From: Archegozetes longisetosus
Lineage: Eukaryota > Arthropoda > Arachnida > Sarcoptiformes > Trhypochthoniidae
Direction of reading: 5' to 3'
Assembly (NCBI GenBank): GCA_018873245.2
Contig: JAEMBT020000005.1
Coordinates: 4,698,001 to 4,762,000, forward strand
DNA length: 64,000 bases
Shown here: piece after piece, positions 12,773 to 26,123 of the stretch
How the letters are laid out: each line of letters begins with the position of its first letter
Numbering within the stretch: the first letter of the stretch is position 1
The notes under the pieces: model-generated
What the model saw: the letters and a program-made list of their open reading frames with translations, nothing else
Databases searched by the model: none
Told to the model about the DNA's origin: nothing
Position numbers and translations under genes: made by a program

Positions 12773-14127
12773 TTTCTTTAATTGGCCAACTAATTAATAT
12801 GAAAAACGTCAAATGGACAATTTTGACAGAGTTTTAGTGCTAAGAGAACTACTTTAGTTACTGTACGAGAGCGTAGAGTCTACACTAAGCGTTAGTCTAT
12901 GTATTAGTGTATGCCATGTATTACCCAAACCCCAGCATTGGTTAACATATAAGATGGCGCATTGCCTTACGTTCGCCACGCGGTCATCAAAACTACATCA
13001 CACCTACCGCTCTAGCGACACTAGCGGGATAGTTAGGCACTTTCTGTAGTTTCATCATTGCATGTTTGGCTCAGTTATCGCTAGGGTCGTTGCTGCTCCA
13101 GGCATGAAGGCGCCTAACTAGACATGAGTTTAGGCATCAAGTCTCAAAGCATGACTATAGTCCACGTGCAATGTTTTTTGGTACTACGCTTTAGTCATAT
13201 GATCCTATATTTCGATCCCCTTTCTATCCCTTCTCTGAGCTCGTTTTACTATTGTTTTAATTTATGTCAAACTTATTTCCTCTAAATATTGGTCTTTATA
13301 CTTCAAATATTCAGTTTATCTATACTTTCGTCAATTTATCGCACAATTGTGTTATATTCAGGATTTGATTCTCTACTAGATTTAGTCACTATTTTCTAGT
13401 GCGTAAGAAAATCAGTACAAATGACACAATTGAAGGATAAACCAATGATAGCATTGGATTGTTGCTGGGTGTAGATCATGGTGTAGACTATACCGCTCAG
13501 AAATCACGTCTGGGGTCGTACTCTTCTCACCACTTCCTCAAATCTTGAAGTATTATTCTACTAATTTCTAACATTTATAACGTTGGCTCAAATAATCTTT
13601 TCGTGCGTATCCAAAGCGCTTTTTCGCTTGTGACCCTCATCCTAACATTGCGACATTATTAGTGGTGAAGTTGTTTGGATTTATGGATTTTTAGTTTTAG
13701 GGAACATATAATTCTATGAAATAATTAGACGAAAGTTGTATGTGAGAGAGTGCTGAAAAGTTTGACAGTTTTCTAAGTGAACTGTAAATAAAAACATGAC
13801 CGCATGGACTGCTTTAACCTAAATAAGCATTTCTATTACGTGTCTGAACTGGTTTCACGAATAACACGATTCGATAAAACGTTTTAGTATTTGTTTTCCA
13901 CTTATTATTAAATCGGTAATTTGATGCATAAACACAACCAAACATGAATTTTAGTCTTCATATCAATTTAGACTGTCACTAATTGTGATATGTTAGTAAA
14001 TAAGAGTTGTCATAGTTTATAACTAATCATAAAAGCAATATTCAATCAACTCATTTCGGCCACATAATTATGTCTATGTTAAGTAAATCAATCATTCTTA
14101 TGAGCATATTAGAATAAAACAGATTTC

Positions 14128-14260
14128 CATTCTGACCAAACAATAAGTTTTGATTAGAGTAATATATATTCTGATTCTGATCAAAGAATAAGTTTCGATT
14201 AGAATAACATTTATTCTTATTTTTTATCAAAGAATAAGTTTTTTATTAGAATAGCATAGA
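14128..14260. repeat. Tandem repeat, about 46-bp unit, three copies
   Basis: Each unit has the form attctgatc-aaagaataagttt-gattagaataacat with small differences. Non-coding. Confidence 0.6.
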
Positions 14261-15069
14261 CTGAGATTTTGACGAAAAAAATAAGTTTGGCATAGGAGTA
14301 AATGAAGCATGAAATGGATGAAAAATTGAAAGATTAAACTGAAAAGTCTATAGAAATATCTGTATGCACTCAGTAATCACATAAATATGACCAATGATTG
14401 GGTCTAATTCTACAGACATTATCGATTACTTGTTGGCATATTTACAATAAACTAATCTTGAATTTGATGTATTTTCAACTGAAATAGTTGTTGAAATAAG
14501 TTTTGTCTAATTAATGCGATAGTAATGCTTTGCATGACTTATCGGTATGTTGGTTGTCAGTTTTAAAAGAAAATAGATTACATAAAAGTCAAGTTTTGTT
14601 CAGTAAAACTATTCAAACTATTCTGTAATGACATTCAGAAAAGGCACAAATCTTAGATCTGTTTGCGTAGAGTGACAGGACTTGAATTGAATGCAATTAA
14701 AGAGTTTATTGCGTGTAAGTAGAACTTTATAAACATGTAGGAATTTCCAAGAATAAACTAATATAAAATATAAATAGGCTAAGAATTTGAAAAATTAATA
14801 TTTCATTAGAGTTGAAGCGTAGGTGTATTGGAAACTAAGCTTAATCTAATAGTTATTTTGAGTGTAATCCCGAGAATCAATTCTTATCAATATAGAGATT
14901 GATTGTTAATAGAGATCTATAAACAAATATAATTTAGTTTAGTTATCTCAACAAATATTTATCATTACTTTCTTTCATCATATTTATATTCAGCAAATAT
15001 CTCAATCAATTATTCACTCGTATCAAAAGTTTTCTTAAGAATTAGTGACAAACTTATACTTTGGTTCTG

Positions 15070-15320
15070 TTAGATTAGAATAATATATTTACATGGATAA
15101 GAGTGTGGATAAATGGTATAACTTAGCTCGTGAGGGTTTTCGGTTTCAGTAAAGGTTTGGACCGAATATGAAGTCTGAATTATTCTATGCTTGGAAACTT
15201 ATACCACACTCTTATAAGTAAGATTTATGCTACAATTTCATGCATTCCTATATTGACATAATCGATATATTCATATTTAGTTTTTCAGCATAAATCATAT
15301 GAATATATTATTCTAAGAGT
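15070..15320. repeat. Nested inverted repeats
   Basis: The outer arms (tagaataatatattta near 15075 and its inverse near 15302-15318) enclose inner arms: ataagagtgtgg near 15098 and ccacactcttat near 15204. The structure suggests a fold-back element. No open frame. Confidence 0.55.
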
Positions 15321-16322
15321 TGGCGATTACATAATTGGTTTGATTTTTGTATAGTGTACACAAATATTATATATGTGCTTGAGGAAAGAGATGTTTCAAT
15401 AAATGTTATCTGTTTTTCTCAAATATTCATCATTCCTCAGTCAATGAAAAATATGAAGACCTACAAACTTGAAAGATAGTGAATAATATTTAGATATCTA
15501 TTTTTATAGATCTTAAGCTCAGTTTTGAATGAGTTGAGGACTTAGAAAAATAGTTTATTTATCTTATTTTTAAAAACTTGGTTCGAAGAGACAAACATTG
15601 CTATCTCTAGTAATAATTTATAATATTATAAACTTAGATATGGAACAGATATTAGGAGTACTGATAATTTAATAATATTGCATAAATTAGTGTCAAGTAT
15701 GATTTATTTAAGGTAAATATAGTAATAATTGAAATTTTTTGCTTTCTATTTATCTAACTCAACACTAGCATGCGTGCAACATATTCAAATTTGCTAGATT
15801 CATATGCTAAAACGCATTTCAGATACTATCCTAATAACTATGCACCAATTCTATCTTAGTAGCAATTTATTGAATTCAGTGAAAAACAATCATGTTCAAT
15901 CAGTTGTAAAATTCACTACTAATATTTTACCATTATATATCAATTATTTATATTGTTTTTCAAAATTCAGTTCATTAATCAAGTGGTGATTTATTGAACT
16001 TTTAAATTAAAATTGATTGTTAATATCTATATTTGTTTTTAGAATGATGTGCACAGCAGATTCAATAAAGCATTTACAGCTAAATTATGTCTTATAATTA
16101 GGTTTAGTTCAATGTGTGTTGTTTCATTGAACTAAGTCTAAGTTTTTATTTACTTATTCATTATTATATACTGAGCTATAGATCATGCTGAATTTATGTC
16201 AAATATATTTTTTAATGGTTTCTCGTTTCGAAAAATATTTGATCTTTAATTGTTTTTCAGTCATTGTAATCAATATATAAATAAGCTGAATAAACTTGTC
16301 GTTATTTACAGATAACAGTTAT

Positions 16323-16560
16323 CAGGGCCGGCACCACGTTCCCAACTAAATGAGACCAAAATTTTAAAAATTATAAATTTTATTGGATGATAAGACTAAA
16401 TATTCCTATTAATATATTTATGCAACCATAGATTAAATTACCTTAAGCCTTGAAAGTTTTAGACTTTTATACTCTAAAAATGATTATATTAGGAATTAAT
16501 TAAGTCAATCCATTTTGGCCCCTATCTAGAACTGTGTGGACCCCTATGTGGCCCTTCACT
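16323..16560. mobile_element. Possible hAT-type transposon remnant
   Basis: The left end starts CAGGGCCGGCACCACG, a form common at the ends of hAT elements. About 235 bases on, the minus strand reads GAAGGGCCACATAGGGG, an imperfect inverse. There is no transposase in between. The call rests on end similarity only; target duplications were not resolved. Confidence 0.35.
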
Positions 16561-17932
16561 CCTATCAGTCTGATTTTCAGTCACAATAACTGATTACTCA
16601 GATCATGCCAAAAGTTAATTATTAGTGGCCTTTGGATTTTTCAAAGATAACCTCGAAGTGTGTCACAGAATAGAAGTATTAATTCTAGTTGATAAGATAC
16701 CAATACTTTTAGTATTTGATTGTGAATACAATTATTTCAACCTTTTATATTGAATGTATTCCTATTTAGTAGGACATAGCGAGTCATTTTCCAAGTATAT
16801 TACAGCATCAACCTTAAATACTTTCAACAATTCACAATTAAAAGCTCCTCTGTAATAGAAAACTATCTGTTAAGCTTTATAGTAAATCAGATACCTCTCT
16901 ATTGCAAAGCAGACTTCAAATGTGAATTCTGGAAAGTATATTCTGCAATAGAAAAGTATCTAATATGCTATAGAGGCTAATAGATAACTCCCTGTTGCAG
17001 AGAGCACTTCAGTTGCGTGTCAGTCATTGAGATATACAAATTTGATGATTGATAGAGTTCTAAACTTGAAATTAGCTGAATAGTAAAACGAAATCAATTT
17101 ATTGGTAGAAAATGAAAATATGGATCTAGAATCACACTTATTTCGCGTCAAAATGAATCAACGTTTCACTTTTACCTTTAAAATCTATTCTCACTTTATA
17201 TACTGTGATAAATATTACGGACAAATACAAAAATGCAATTTGATTAAACCAAATAAATATTTCAATTTTCAAAATAGACTTTCAATACATGAATGAGTAA
17301 ATGGTTGTTTTGAATAAATTGTGAAATATTTGATCTGAAAAAACAGATGTGACAGCAATTACTTTATACCAAGTAATAGTTGCAAGAAATGACATTGACT
17401 TAGTTCTAAAATTTCGAAAATAAACCTTAACTCTAGAGTGTGACAAACATTCTTCTTGTGATTTCGTGTCCAGAAATAAGATTTGAGAGAAAAAACTTGT
17501 TGCAAACCAACTGCTGAACACGTGGATGAGAGAATAGACATAAATATATTATGAGTTGTTTAGTGCTTGAATGACAAAAAAAAGTTGAGCAAAACAATGA
17601 TTGTAAAAAAGTTAGCAGCAATAAAAATGAGTAATTGGCCGGTGAAAAAGTTATGATTTATTCAATTAAATAAAGAATGAATTTAGCATAAAATTGTTGT
17701 TTGAAGTGTCGGCCAACAAAGCATTTAAGCATAAAATAGTTGACATTTATTAATGTTTGTTTTTAATACCGGAAAACATAGTTGACTAAAATCTTCTTAA
17801 TTTAGTACTACTATTATTATTGCACTAAATAATAACTTTAACTGTTATCTAAAAATCCTTGAATAAACCTTAAACATTTGAATTAAGAAATATTTGTGTA
17901 ATCGTTTAAATTAAAACATGACGTGAACTGAG

Positions 17933-18008
17933 TTTATTCCGTAACACAGCCGACTGACTTTATTCTGTAACACAGCCGACTGGCTTTATTCTGTAACACA
18001 GCCGACTC
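17933..18008. repeat. Tandem repeat, 26-bp unit, three copies
   Basis: tttattctgtaacacagccg plus actgac is repeated three times with one or two changes. It is notably less AT-rich than its surroundings. Confidence 0.8.
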
Positions 18009-18245
18009 TCATTCTAGTAAACATTATTATGCATTACAACATTCATTCATTATATCAGATATAAATGTACTCAATGTCTAAGTCTAGTCCTCTCACTACA
18101 CCAACTTTAATATAGTGAGACTCGATTGTAAATATTAAACTCCATGTTAAATGCAATATCAACTTTATATTGTTTATGATTGATGAAGACGTTTATCGTT
18201 TAAATTGTTTTGTTCGTTATGAAAATGGTTGTTAGGTGTTGGGAC

Positions 18246-18275
18246 AGTTCAGTTCAGTTCAGTTCAGTTCAGTTA
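18246..18275. repeat. Pentanucleotide microsatellite (AGTTC)n
   Basis: About six perfect copies of agttc in a row. Confidence 0.85.
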
Positions 18276-18972
18276 TTTGATCTGTTGCCAAGTGGATCAA
18301 TTGCTTAAATATATAGCAAGTTTCTGTTCAATAAGTAAATGAACACATTTAATACGTTTTAGCTCAACACCAGAGAGGAATGTGAACAAACGTACCAATG
18401 CTAGCAATCTCGCCCATCACTTAATTATATTATTCAAAATCAAATCATTTATTCTCTTCTCCTAACTTTTATTGGAGTATTTCTTTTCTGGCAACTTCTT
18501 CTACTTCCTTAAGACCAAAGTTGATTGGATTTTGTAATTTTTAGATCAATTTTTACACGTATTATAAATGCTTTAAGTTTTGAAAGATCGACTAAAACTC
18601 TGTTGAGGTTTATTTTCAAACTTAATTGTGAAATATTGCGTTTAAATCTCTGTAATCTGTGTAAATATTGCAAACAAGTGACTGAGTCGTTCATTAGAAA
18701 AAGTTTGATGTGCTTTTTCGGTCAGAGTTATAATAGTTTATGGTTTAAAAAATTGAAACCGACTACAAATAAAAACCGACTTCGAATAGAGACTGACTCC
18801 AAATAGAGACCGACTCCTCATAGAAACAGACTCTAAATAGAGACCGACTCCTCATAGAAACTGACTGCGTTTAGCAAAACTCAGTTGTCTTTCATAATTA
18901 TAATACCGGAAATATTATTGAAATGAATTAGCATTTGTTCAAGGATAATAACTATATATAACTACACTAAAA

Positions 18973-19000
18973 AACGTTGAAAAGTTGTCTTTTCAACGTT
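18973..19000. repeat. Perfect 12-bp hairpin with four-base loop
   Basis: AACGTTGAAAAG, loop TTGT, then CTTTTCAACGTT. There are no mismatches. No neighbouring gene explains it. Confidence 0.75.
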
Positions 19001-20726
19001 GTTATCGCAAAGTTTTTTCATTAAGCATAATAAGTATTTCGTCACAGGAATAGTGATCATTAAAACAACTATTGACGATAATTTGACGATTGGTCTCATG
19101 CGTGCAATAAATGTTTGTGAGATAGATATGAAAAGTTAGAAAATTCCAAAGTGTTTACTCATTTAAATAGAGATGTAGTAATAGGAAGAATGCGAAAAGA
19201 TATAAACGAACAATATAAATGAAAATATTAATATTAATAAATGAATCAATATTAGAAAGAGTGATCAGTATTAGAAAGATTAATAAATAAATGGCAATAA
19301 GTATATTAGGAAAGAAACCGAAAACTAAATAGGGGAGTGAAGAAATAAAACAAAGTAGTCAAATAAGTAATAGAAAAATAAAAAAGGATAAAAACGGGGG
19401 GAAGAAGGCAATGATAAATAGATGTCAATAAATAAATATATTGGTGGCAAACCGGAGACTCAATACAGCTGTAAGTTTCTTGACTATTGTTAATGTTTGC
19501 TCTTTGTACAAGAGTGGCAATAATGATAAGATGACATAAATTCTTTGCGCGCACAACTCTTGGCAACTATTTTAGAGACTCTTTACTATAGGAAAACAAT
19601 ATTTTTAACCAAATCCAAATAATGGTATCTCTAGTTAAAAGGCTTGTAATTTTTGCTTTTACTAACACGACAAGTATTTGTGTTAAACGAAATCTCTAAC
19701 TTCATATCACTGTTAACTAAGGGCTAAGTTAACTAACGTCTAACTCAACTAAAGCCAAGTTAACTAACGAAAAGTTAACTTTTAGTTAAGTAAGAACATC
19801 TTAATTGTCGTCAAGCTAACTGCCGACAAGTTAACTGTCGACACGTTAACTGTCGTGAACGTTAACTAACGTGAAGTGAGCTAACATCTAACGCAAAACA
19901 TTACAGCAATGATCAAACTAAATGATAAGTGTTTATTATTAACTTATAGGTATATAATATAATTTTGCCTTGGATTACTTGCTTGTCTTGTGACTAAATC
20001 TTAAGTATTTATTGTTCCAATAAATTTATGAAAAGTTGATCCAAAGTGACTTGTGATTTAGATTGTTGACGATATACTACTACAGAGGGTGAGAGAGCAA
20101 GTGCATTATAAACTTGTACTTCTATTTTGTGTATTACACTTTTATTATATATTTCACTTCTATCATTATTTCTATTAATATATTCGCTTTGTATTACCAA
20201 TTTGGTTTTATTCCTATTATCTACTATACTCTTATTGCCATCAAATCTAATCCATAACTATTTATATAAGTTATATTTACGCCGTTATAAATTAGCTTCA
20301 CTTCAACATCAGTCATACTGTGCAGTGTTTTGTATATAAAAAGTAAACTTTTTTTGCTTTTTTCAACAAAATGTGATCGCGATTTAGGCCGTTCTGAAAG
20401 AATACTCGCATTCAAATATGTTAGCGTTGGAACAAATTCAAGTCTTATTACTCATATTAGTGTAGTATTAAAAACATGTAAACGTATTTGTGGCAGAGTG
20501 CGAAAACACTATCTCACTATCTGTTTGACTCCTTCCGAAAACTCAATTGCTATTAACACTTTGTTTAATCGTTATCATCAATACGGATTGTGGTCACAAG
20601 AGAAGCAATGGTTGAGCAAGTTCAATATGGGTTAGAAATGAAAAATCAGTAATATTAAGTTGCAAATTGGTGACCTTGTATTAAAAACATCTATAAGTGA
20701 GAAATTAGTGGTGATTTATTCGGTAG

Positions 20727-20832
20727 GCGATTATAGTTATACTCGCTATGCGATTATAGTTATATTCACTATGCGATCATAGTATTACTCGCTATGTTAT
20801 TATAGTCTTACTCGCTATGCAATCCTAGTTTT
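20727..20832. repeat. 23-bp tandem repeat just upstream of CRIM1
   Basis: The unit gcgattatagttatactcgc plus tat occurs about 4.6 times with exact 23-bp spacing. It ends about 25 bases before the CRIM1 start codon, so it should lie in the promoter or 5' UTR. Confidence 0.8.
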
Positions 20833-20855
20833 ATTCCATCATACTTTCAGTCACT

Positions 20856-23800
20856 ATGCAATCAAATTCCTATAATTACACTATTTGTCTTCTGATACTA
20901 TTTATTAGTATTATATTAACACTCTCTCATACAACTTATACAACTCATTCATCTTGTACTCATTGTAATCTTACTCAATGCCTCAATCCTACTAATTGTT
21001 TACATGGAGTCACCTATGATCAGTGTCATTGTTGTAAAGTTTGTTTGAGACAACTCGGCCAAACTTGTGGCAAACAAATTGGTCGTTGTGCAAAAGGCTT
21101 ACAATGCCTAAAAAGTGATCATTTAGGACCAATTCTCACTAATTCAGTGCTAGTTGAGAAGACAACAGGAATTTGTGGCAGATTAAACTGCACAGGTGTC
21201 AAATGTTCAAATGCCAGTAGTCTCACTTCTGTCAGTGATAACTTTAAGTGTCACAACGATAGTTACAGACTATCCACCGATGGATTCGACTCCTGCTGTG
21301 CCGAGTAAGACTCTTCTACTATCTGTTTGATCGACTACTTTCTCAGTCTAAAGGTAATGAAAATTAATTTCCTTCAGATGCGCGTGTCTTCCGGGCATTT
21401 GTAACACTTCTGGCAATCCATGTCCTTCTAATAAAATAGCCCGTATTGTAAGACCTGGTAATTGGACACCAGGTTCGTGTTGCGATCTCATTGAATGCAT
21501 TGATGGTAGAGTAAAACTATTTTATCTTATCTTATAGACTGTAAAATGACAATACCGCCACTTTCAGAACTAATAACTTTTTTCTTTCTCAACTTATAAC
21601 CATCAATCTTATACTAAATTTTCATTTTATTGAACACTTTCCAATCCAATCACCGATAGAAATAATAATATATGAATCTCGACTTCTCAACCAAACACAA
21701 TTTGAACTGAACTGATGGGTTTATTTGCAAGCACATTGTTGTCGTGCTCTTACTTGATCTTTACAGACAAAATCTAGTCTTAAGTTACAATAACAGTGTC
21801 AGAATTGTAACAAATAATTCAAATAAAAGTCATTGATGCGATTGGTTCATTCAGAAGTAGTTTTTGACCTATTGTTGAACTTATCGGTGATGTAATCGGA
21901 AAATAATGGAAATTAGATTATCTTTGATTTGGTGTGTGGTATTTTGGTATAAGTTGAGAAAGAAAAAGTTATTAAGTCTGAAAATGTATTAGAATTTGAC
22001 ATTCTTTATTTATATAATTTAATTAGCTAAAGTTACCAAACCAAAGTTACCAAGCTAAAGTTACTAAGCTATAGTTAATAAACGTGACTTTAATAAATGC
22101 GATTTGTAAACTTCTAGCACCTACGCACTGCTTTCATAACAATAACAAATATCTACACGAGGAAAAATGGAAAATTGACAAATGCACCACTTGTAGTTGC
22201 AAGGATGGTGTTACTCGTTGTCAAAAGAAACAATGCAATATAGTTCAAAATTGTAGTGCTGTCGTTGTCGTCAATGGCGATTGTTGTCCAACATGTCAGG
22301 GTATCGGTTATTTTTATCAAATCATTCTTTACAATCAATATTTTCTAGTTTTTCTATGAATATTCTCAACATTTTCAAAAGAATATTCTGAATATTTTCT
22401 ATGAATGTCCTGAACATTTTCAATGAATACTCTGGAGATTTTCAATGAACATTATTAGATCTAAAAGTGTTTTGATTGAGAAAAGTATTAAATTGTTTAA
22501 TAAAAGCATGAAAACTAAACTTAGGTTGTATATCATCAAATGGATCGTTTTATAACAATACTCAGAACTGGTACGAAGACGATTGCACGTATTGTGAATG
22601 CAATAGCGGAAAAATAAGCTGCAAAGTAGAAATGTGTCAATCCGTCAGTTGCGATAAACCAATCATTTTGCCCGGACACTGTTGTCCAACGTGTCAAACC
22701 TGCGATCTTCACTGTCCTCAAGGCTACAAAAAGGACTCAATGGGAAATGAAATTTGCGAATGCAATAACTGCTTAAGCAAACAAGACGATTGTCTTCTCT
22801 CTTGTCCTTCTGGATTCAAGAGAGGTCAAGACGGCTGTGAGATATGTGAATGTGAGGCAGCTCTCTATGATCTAAACACAGCTATTGAGGACACCGGTAT
22901 TAGTAAAATAGAGGACAAACTCTGCACTTTATCTAATGGTACAATCTATGAAAATGGTCACTATTGGCACGATGGCTGTCGAGAATGTCTTTGCAATAAT
23001 GGTAAGATTATGTGCACTAAACCTGAGTGTCCGACCATCAAGTGTCTGGACTCAATTATAATCGATGGTCAATGTTGTCCCACTTGTTCTAATCGAGAAG
23101 CTACAAATTCAAGTAAGTTACCTATAGTTTCTGTAAACAGTTATAGCAAACATTATTCAGTTAATACTGCATTCAATAATTGATTCACTCAATAACTTAT
23201 TCGCTGAATATTGCATTTAATCAACCTTCAAATGAAAAGTCTTATTTTGCAAATTGCAATTAACTCAACTTTAAGACAAGCATATCTACAACTAAAATAA
23301 TAAATAGTTATTTTTTATAACGAAATAACTGATTGATATATTCAAATCTGGCTTATAATTGAATTCTGTTTTGTATTAAGCTTAGCAATCAATTTTTGTA
23401 TTGCTTTGTGCGTAGGAGGACTTCAAAGTTGATACACTCTATAAAATTGACATTGAATTTGATTTGCAGATACTGTACAAAGCACTGGCATCATTGAATC
23501 AACTCATCTAAACTCTCACCTATTTATCACTGCGAATATCTTTGCTCTCATAATAACAATAATATTATTGGGAATTTTTATATTACTGGCATATATTGCT
23601 ATTGTGAAAATAATGCCCACTAAAAACCCAATAATACAACACTCAATGAAAGAAAATGCCATCATGTTATGGCAAAACAATCCTAATCCCATACAAATTC
23701 CTCACTTGCAATCCCAAGACAACCATTTGGTTACCTTTCATGTTGGCAACAAAACTACTAATTTGATTAAACCTGCCGATGAACAGACTGATGATTTTGG

Positions 23801-23873
23801 CTCCTTTCGCGACAGATTGTTGACTAGATCGTGTTCTTGTCCTGATAAATGCACGGTTAACTTAAATAACTAG
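20856..23873 (+). CDS. CRIM1: CRIM1-like cysteine-rich transmembrane BMP regulator (short form)
   Basis: Five exons: 20856-21304, 21378-21505, 22118-22300, 22525-23112 and 23470-23873, giving 583 aa, all in phase. Order of parts: signal peptide (hydrophobic, about residues 8-25), an IGFBP-like cysteine cluster (CNLTQC to GLQCLK), a linker with TDGFDSCCAEC, a cysteine segment ending GSCCDLIEC, and von Willebrand C repeat 1 (CFHNNNKY to CCPTC). VWC 2 follows (CISSNGSFY to CCPTC), then two antistasin-like repeats (CPQGYKKDSMGNEICEC and CPSGFKRGQDGCEICEC) and VWC 3 (CTLSNGTIY to CCPTC). A single membrane segment lies near residues 467-497 and a tail of about 85 residues is cytoplasmic. CRIM1 binds BMPs at the cell surface or secretory route and tunes their release. 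Vertebrate CRIM1 (about 1036 aa) has six VWC and four antistasin repeats; this one has three and two. Start chosen for its signal peptide. Confidence 0.92.
22020..22085. repeat. Short direct repeats before CRIM1 exon 3
   Basis: Three to four degenerate copies of agctaaagttaccaa lie in intron 2, close to the acceptor at 22117. Confidence 0.55.
22353..22450. repeat. Degenerate tandem repeat in CRIM1 intron 3
   Basis: About four copies of a 26-28-bp unit of the form gaatattctgaacattttca. Non-coding. Confidence 0.6.
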
Positions 23874-26123
23874 TAATTAGATGTTGTTTATATGTATAGA
23901 TTTTCTTATATTTTCTAAATATAAGTCATGTTATACCAGTCATAATATTCTTACTTATTAGCGGACAATCTCCATTTAGTGGTTAATTATATTCAAAAGC
24001 CCTTTATATCTTAAAGTTTTCATATCTTAAAAGTCTTTTATATTTAAAAGTCTTTTGTATTTAAAAGTCTATTGTATTTAAAAGTCTATATTTAAGGCTT
24101 GTTTGAAAGTTTCCTATATTAAAGTCTATTATATTTAAAGGTTCTTATATCGAAAAGTGTATCTTATATTTAAAAATCTACTATAACTAATTAATATAAA
24201 TATTTGATTTTGAAAATGATGACCTATTTATTTTTATAGTTATAACTACAAACAATATTGGTGTGCGTGATTTGTTTCAAAAATCACACTACAATCACAA
24301 TTGTACACCCTGACAAATGATAACTATTGATTCAACTTCTAACTAATATGACACCTTTCTCGATATTAGATATTCTACTTTTCAGCTAATTGCCTCCAAT
24401 CATCGTACTAATCGATTAAATTGATATGCATTAAATGTGTAAGTAGATTCTTGTTATGAAGGTTTTAAGAATCAAATGCAAAACCAAACTGCTAGACAAA
24501 ACAACTATATAGTAAATTCTATTGTATTCTTTAGATGTAACTATATAGAAAATTCTCATATATTCTTATATATTCTCTATATACCAAACTCTATTATATT
24601 CTTTTTTAGATCATTTTTAGCTTCTTTTTCGCCAGTAATCATTCAATACCATTAATATAAGTTTGTCATTATGTGAACGATATTTTATTCATAAGTTTTG
24701 AATAAAGCTTCAAAGCTGATAGGATAGAATATACTTTGGAGAGTTAATGATAGATGAATAAGTCAAATAATTGAACTTGCTAATAATTTAAAACTATTTC
24801 CTAAGTCTATAGGAAGTTGATGAACAACTACAAAAAACTCAGCACTAAATTAGACTATACGAATAACTTGTATTTCTTCCCCTATAGTAATTGATCAGCA
24901 ATTAATCATTCCTTTCCAATTCATTTGATCGTTAAATCGTTCATTTTAGCTAAACAATTAAGAGTTCAATCTAATAGTCGTAAGAAATATACTTCAAAAA
25001 TACTTTGACTGGTAAATAACTTGAAATATGTTTTGGATTGTAATTTAGCCTTAAAGACAAGTATAAGTACTCTTTGTTCAATACTTTTAGGGTTGAATAA
25101 TTATGTGAAAACTTATTTGATTGAATCAATTAATTGAATTAAAGCCTTTAAATTGGGTGTTTAATTATTGATTCATGTTAATTAACCTCAATTGCTATTT
25201 CAATAGCATTCATTTCTAATTGAATGGATTTTACACTTTAAATCTTAAACTCAAGCTATCAGTTAATACGTGTTTGATTTGATGAAATATTTTTAGAATA
25301 ATTGCACAAAAGATATCAAACAATATATGCTTAGTCCTATGATCACATTTAGTGTTTCAATTCAAATCACTTATTGAGGTTCATATTCTATTAACGAACT
25401 AAAGGAAATGAACGAAATGAAATTTAATCTCAAACTGTTAAATGATTATAACAAAAATTTGATGAATCATCAGGCAAAAGTTAGAATAACATTGAGTTAG
25501 GCACTAAACAAATTATATATTCGATTTGATGCTCAGCACTAATTACTTATGCTTTCAATGTACTACACACAAGCTTAACTTTACCCACACTTATAACTTC
25601 TCAACTCTTTTAGCCTTAATTCTAGTATGATTCATTCAATTTTCACCATTCAGATTGTCAAAATCTCTGACTTTGATAACGAATGCCGGTTGCAGATGAT
25701 GCACTGTTTCAGCTCAGTTAGAGGTTAGGTAAGATTCAATATTGTTGAAGCGTCATTTGAAAACTATGCAACCCATTTCCCAAGTTTCTTATATTAAGAT
25801 ATATCTCTCTGATTGTTAGTCGTTCAATGATAATTTTGAAATTTATAAGTCATAAGGTTATCATTCAAATTTTCATCAAATAACAAATGTCTAACCGAAT
25901 AGTTAAACAACTTCTGAACGATTCACTCAAGTATTTTGTGTTGTGCTCTTTTCCTGGAACACTGTAATTATTTAGTTGTATTTGTGATGTTAATTCAAAT
26001 TTAAAAATAAAATGCTTCAGAAATGATGATTGTCAGAAATTTTCTCGGAATCTATACATTTACATTTTTGATATGTACTAATGAATCTTTTATTAAATAT
26101 CATGAGATACAAATAAAAATGTT
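23874..26123. other. Convergent intergenic region between CRIM1 and GNPAT
   Basis: About 2.2 kb holding both 3' UTRs. Near 24000-24190 there are about eight degenerate copies of a unit of the form tatttaaaagtctt. Near 24500-24600 there are further copies of a ctatatagaaaattctc-like unit. A TTTATT at about 26088 (AATAAA on the minus strand) lies 30-35 bases past the GNPAT stop and is a likely GNPAT poly(A) signal. No gene seen. Confidence 0.6.

Larger units (their letters stand above)
12773..20855. other. Large non-coding region between MAX and CRIM1
   Basis: About 8 kb between divergent genes. The first few hundred bases (about 12860-13140) are less AT-rich with many CG dinucleotides, and likely hold the MAX promoter. 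The remainder is AT-rich and rich in tandem and inverted repeats, listed separately (14128-14260, 15070-15320, 16323-16560, 17933-18008, 18246-18275, 18973-19000, 20727-20832). Open frames near 17100-17620, 18509-18806 and 20127-20635 show no recognisable protein and no consistent exon structure. I see no gene here. Confidence 0.6.

Noticed and set aside
17102-17621. Several overlapping small open frames on both strands
   Set aside because: No conserved protein, no consistent exon structure; chance frames in AT-rich DNA.
20330-20635. 101-codon open frame upstream of CRIM1
   Set aside because: No family similarity and no signal or domain; likely chance or an upstream frame in the 5' UTR.
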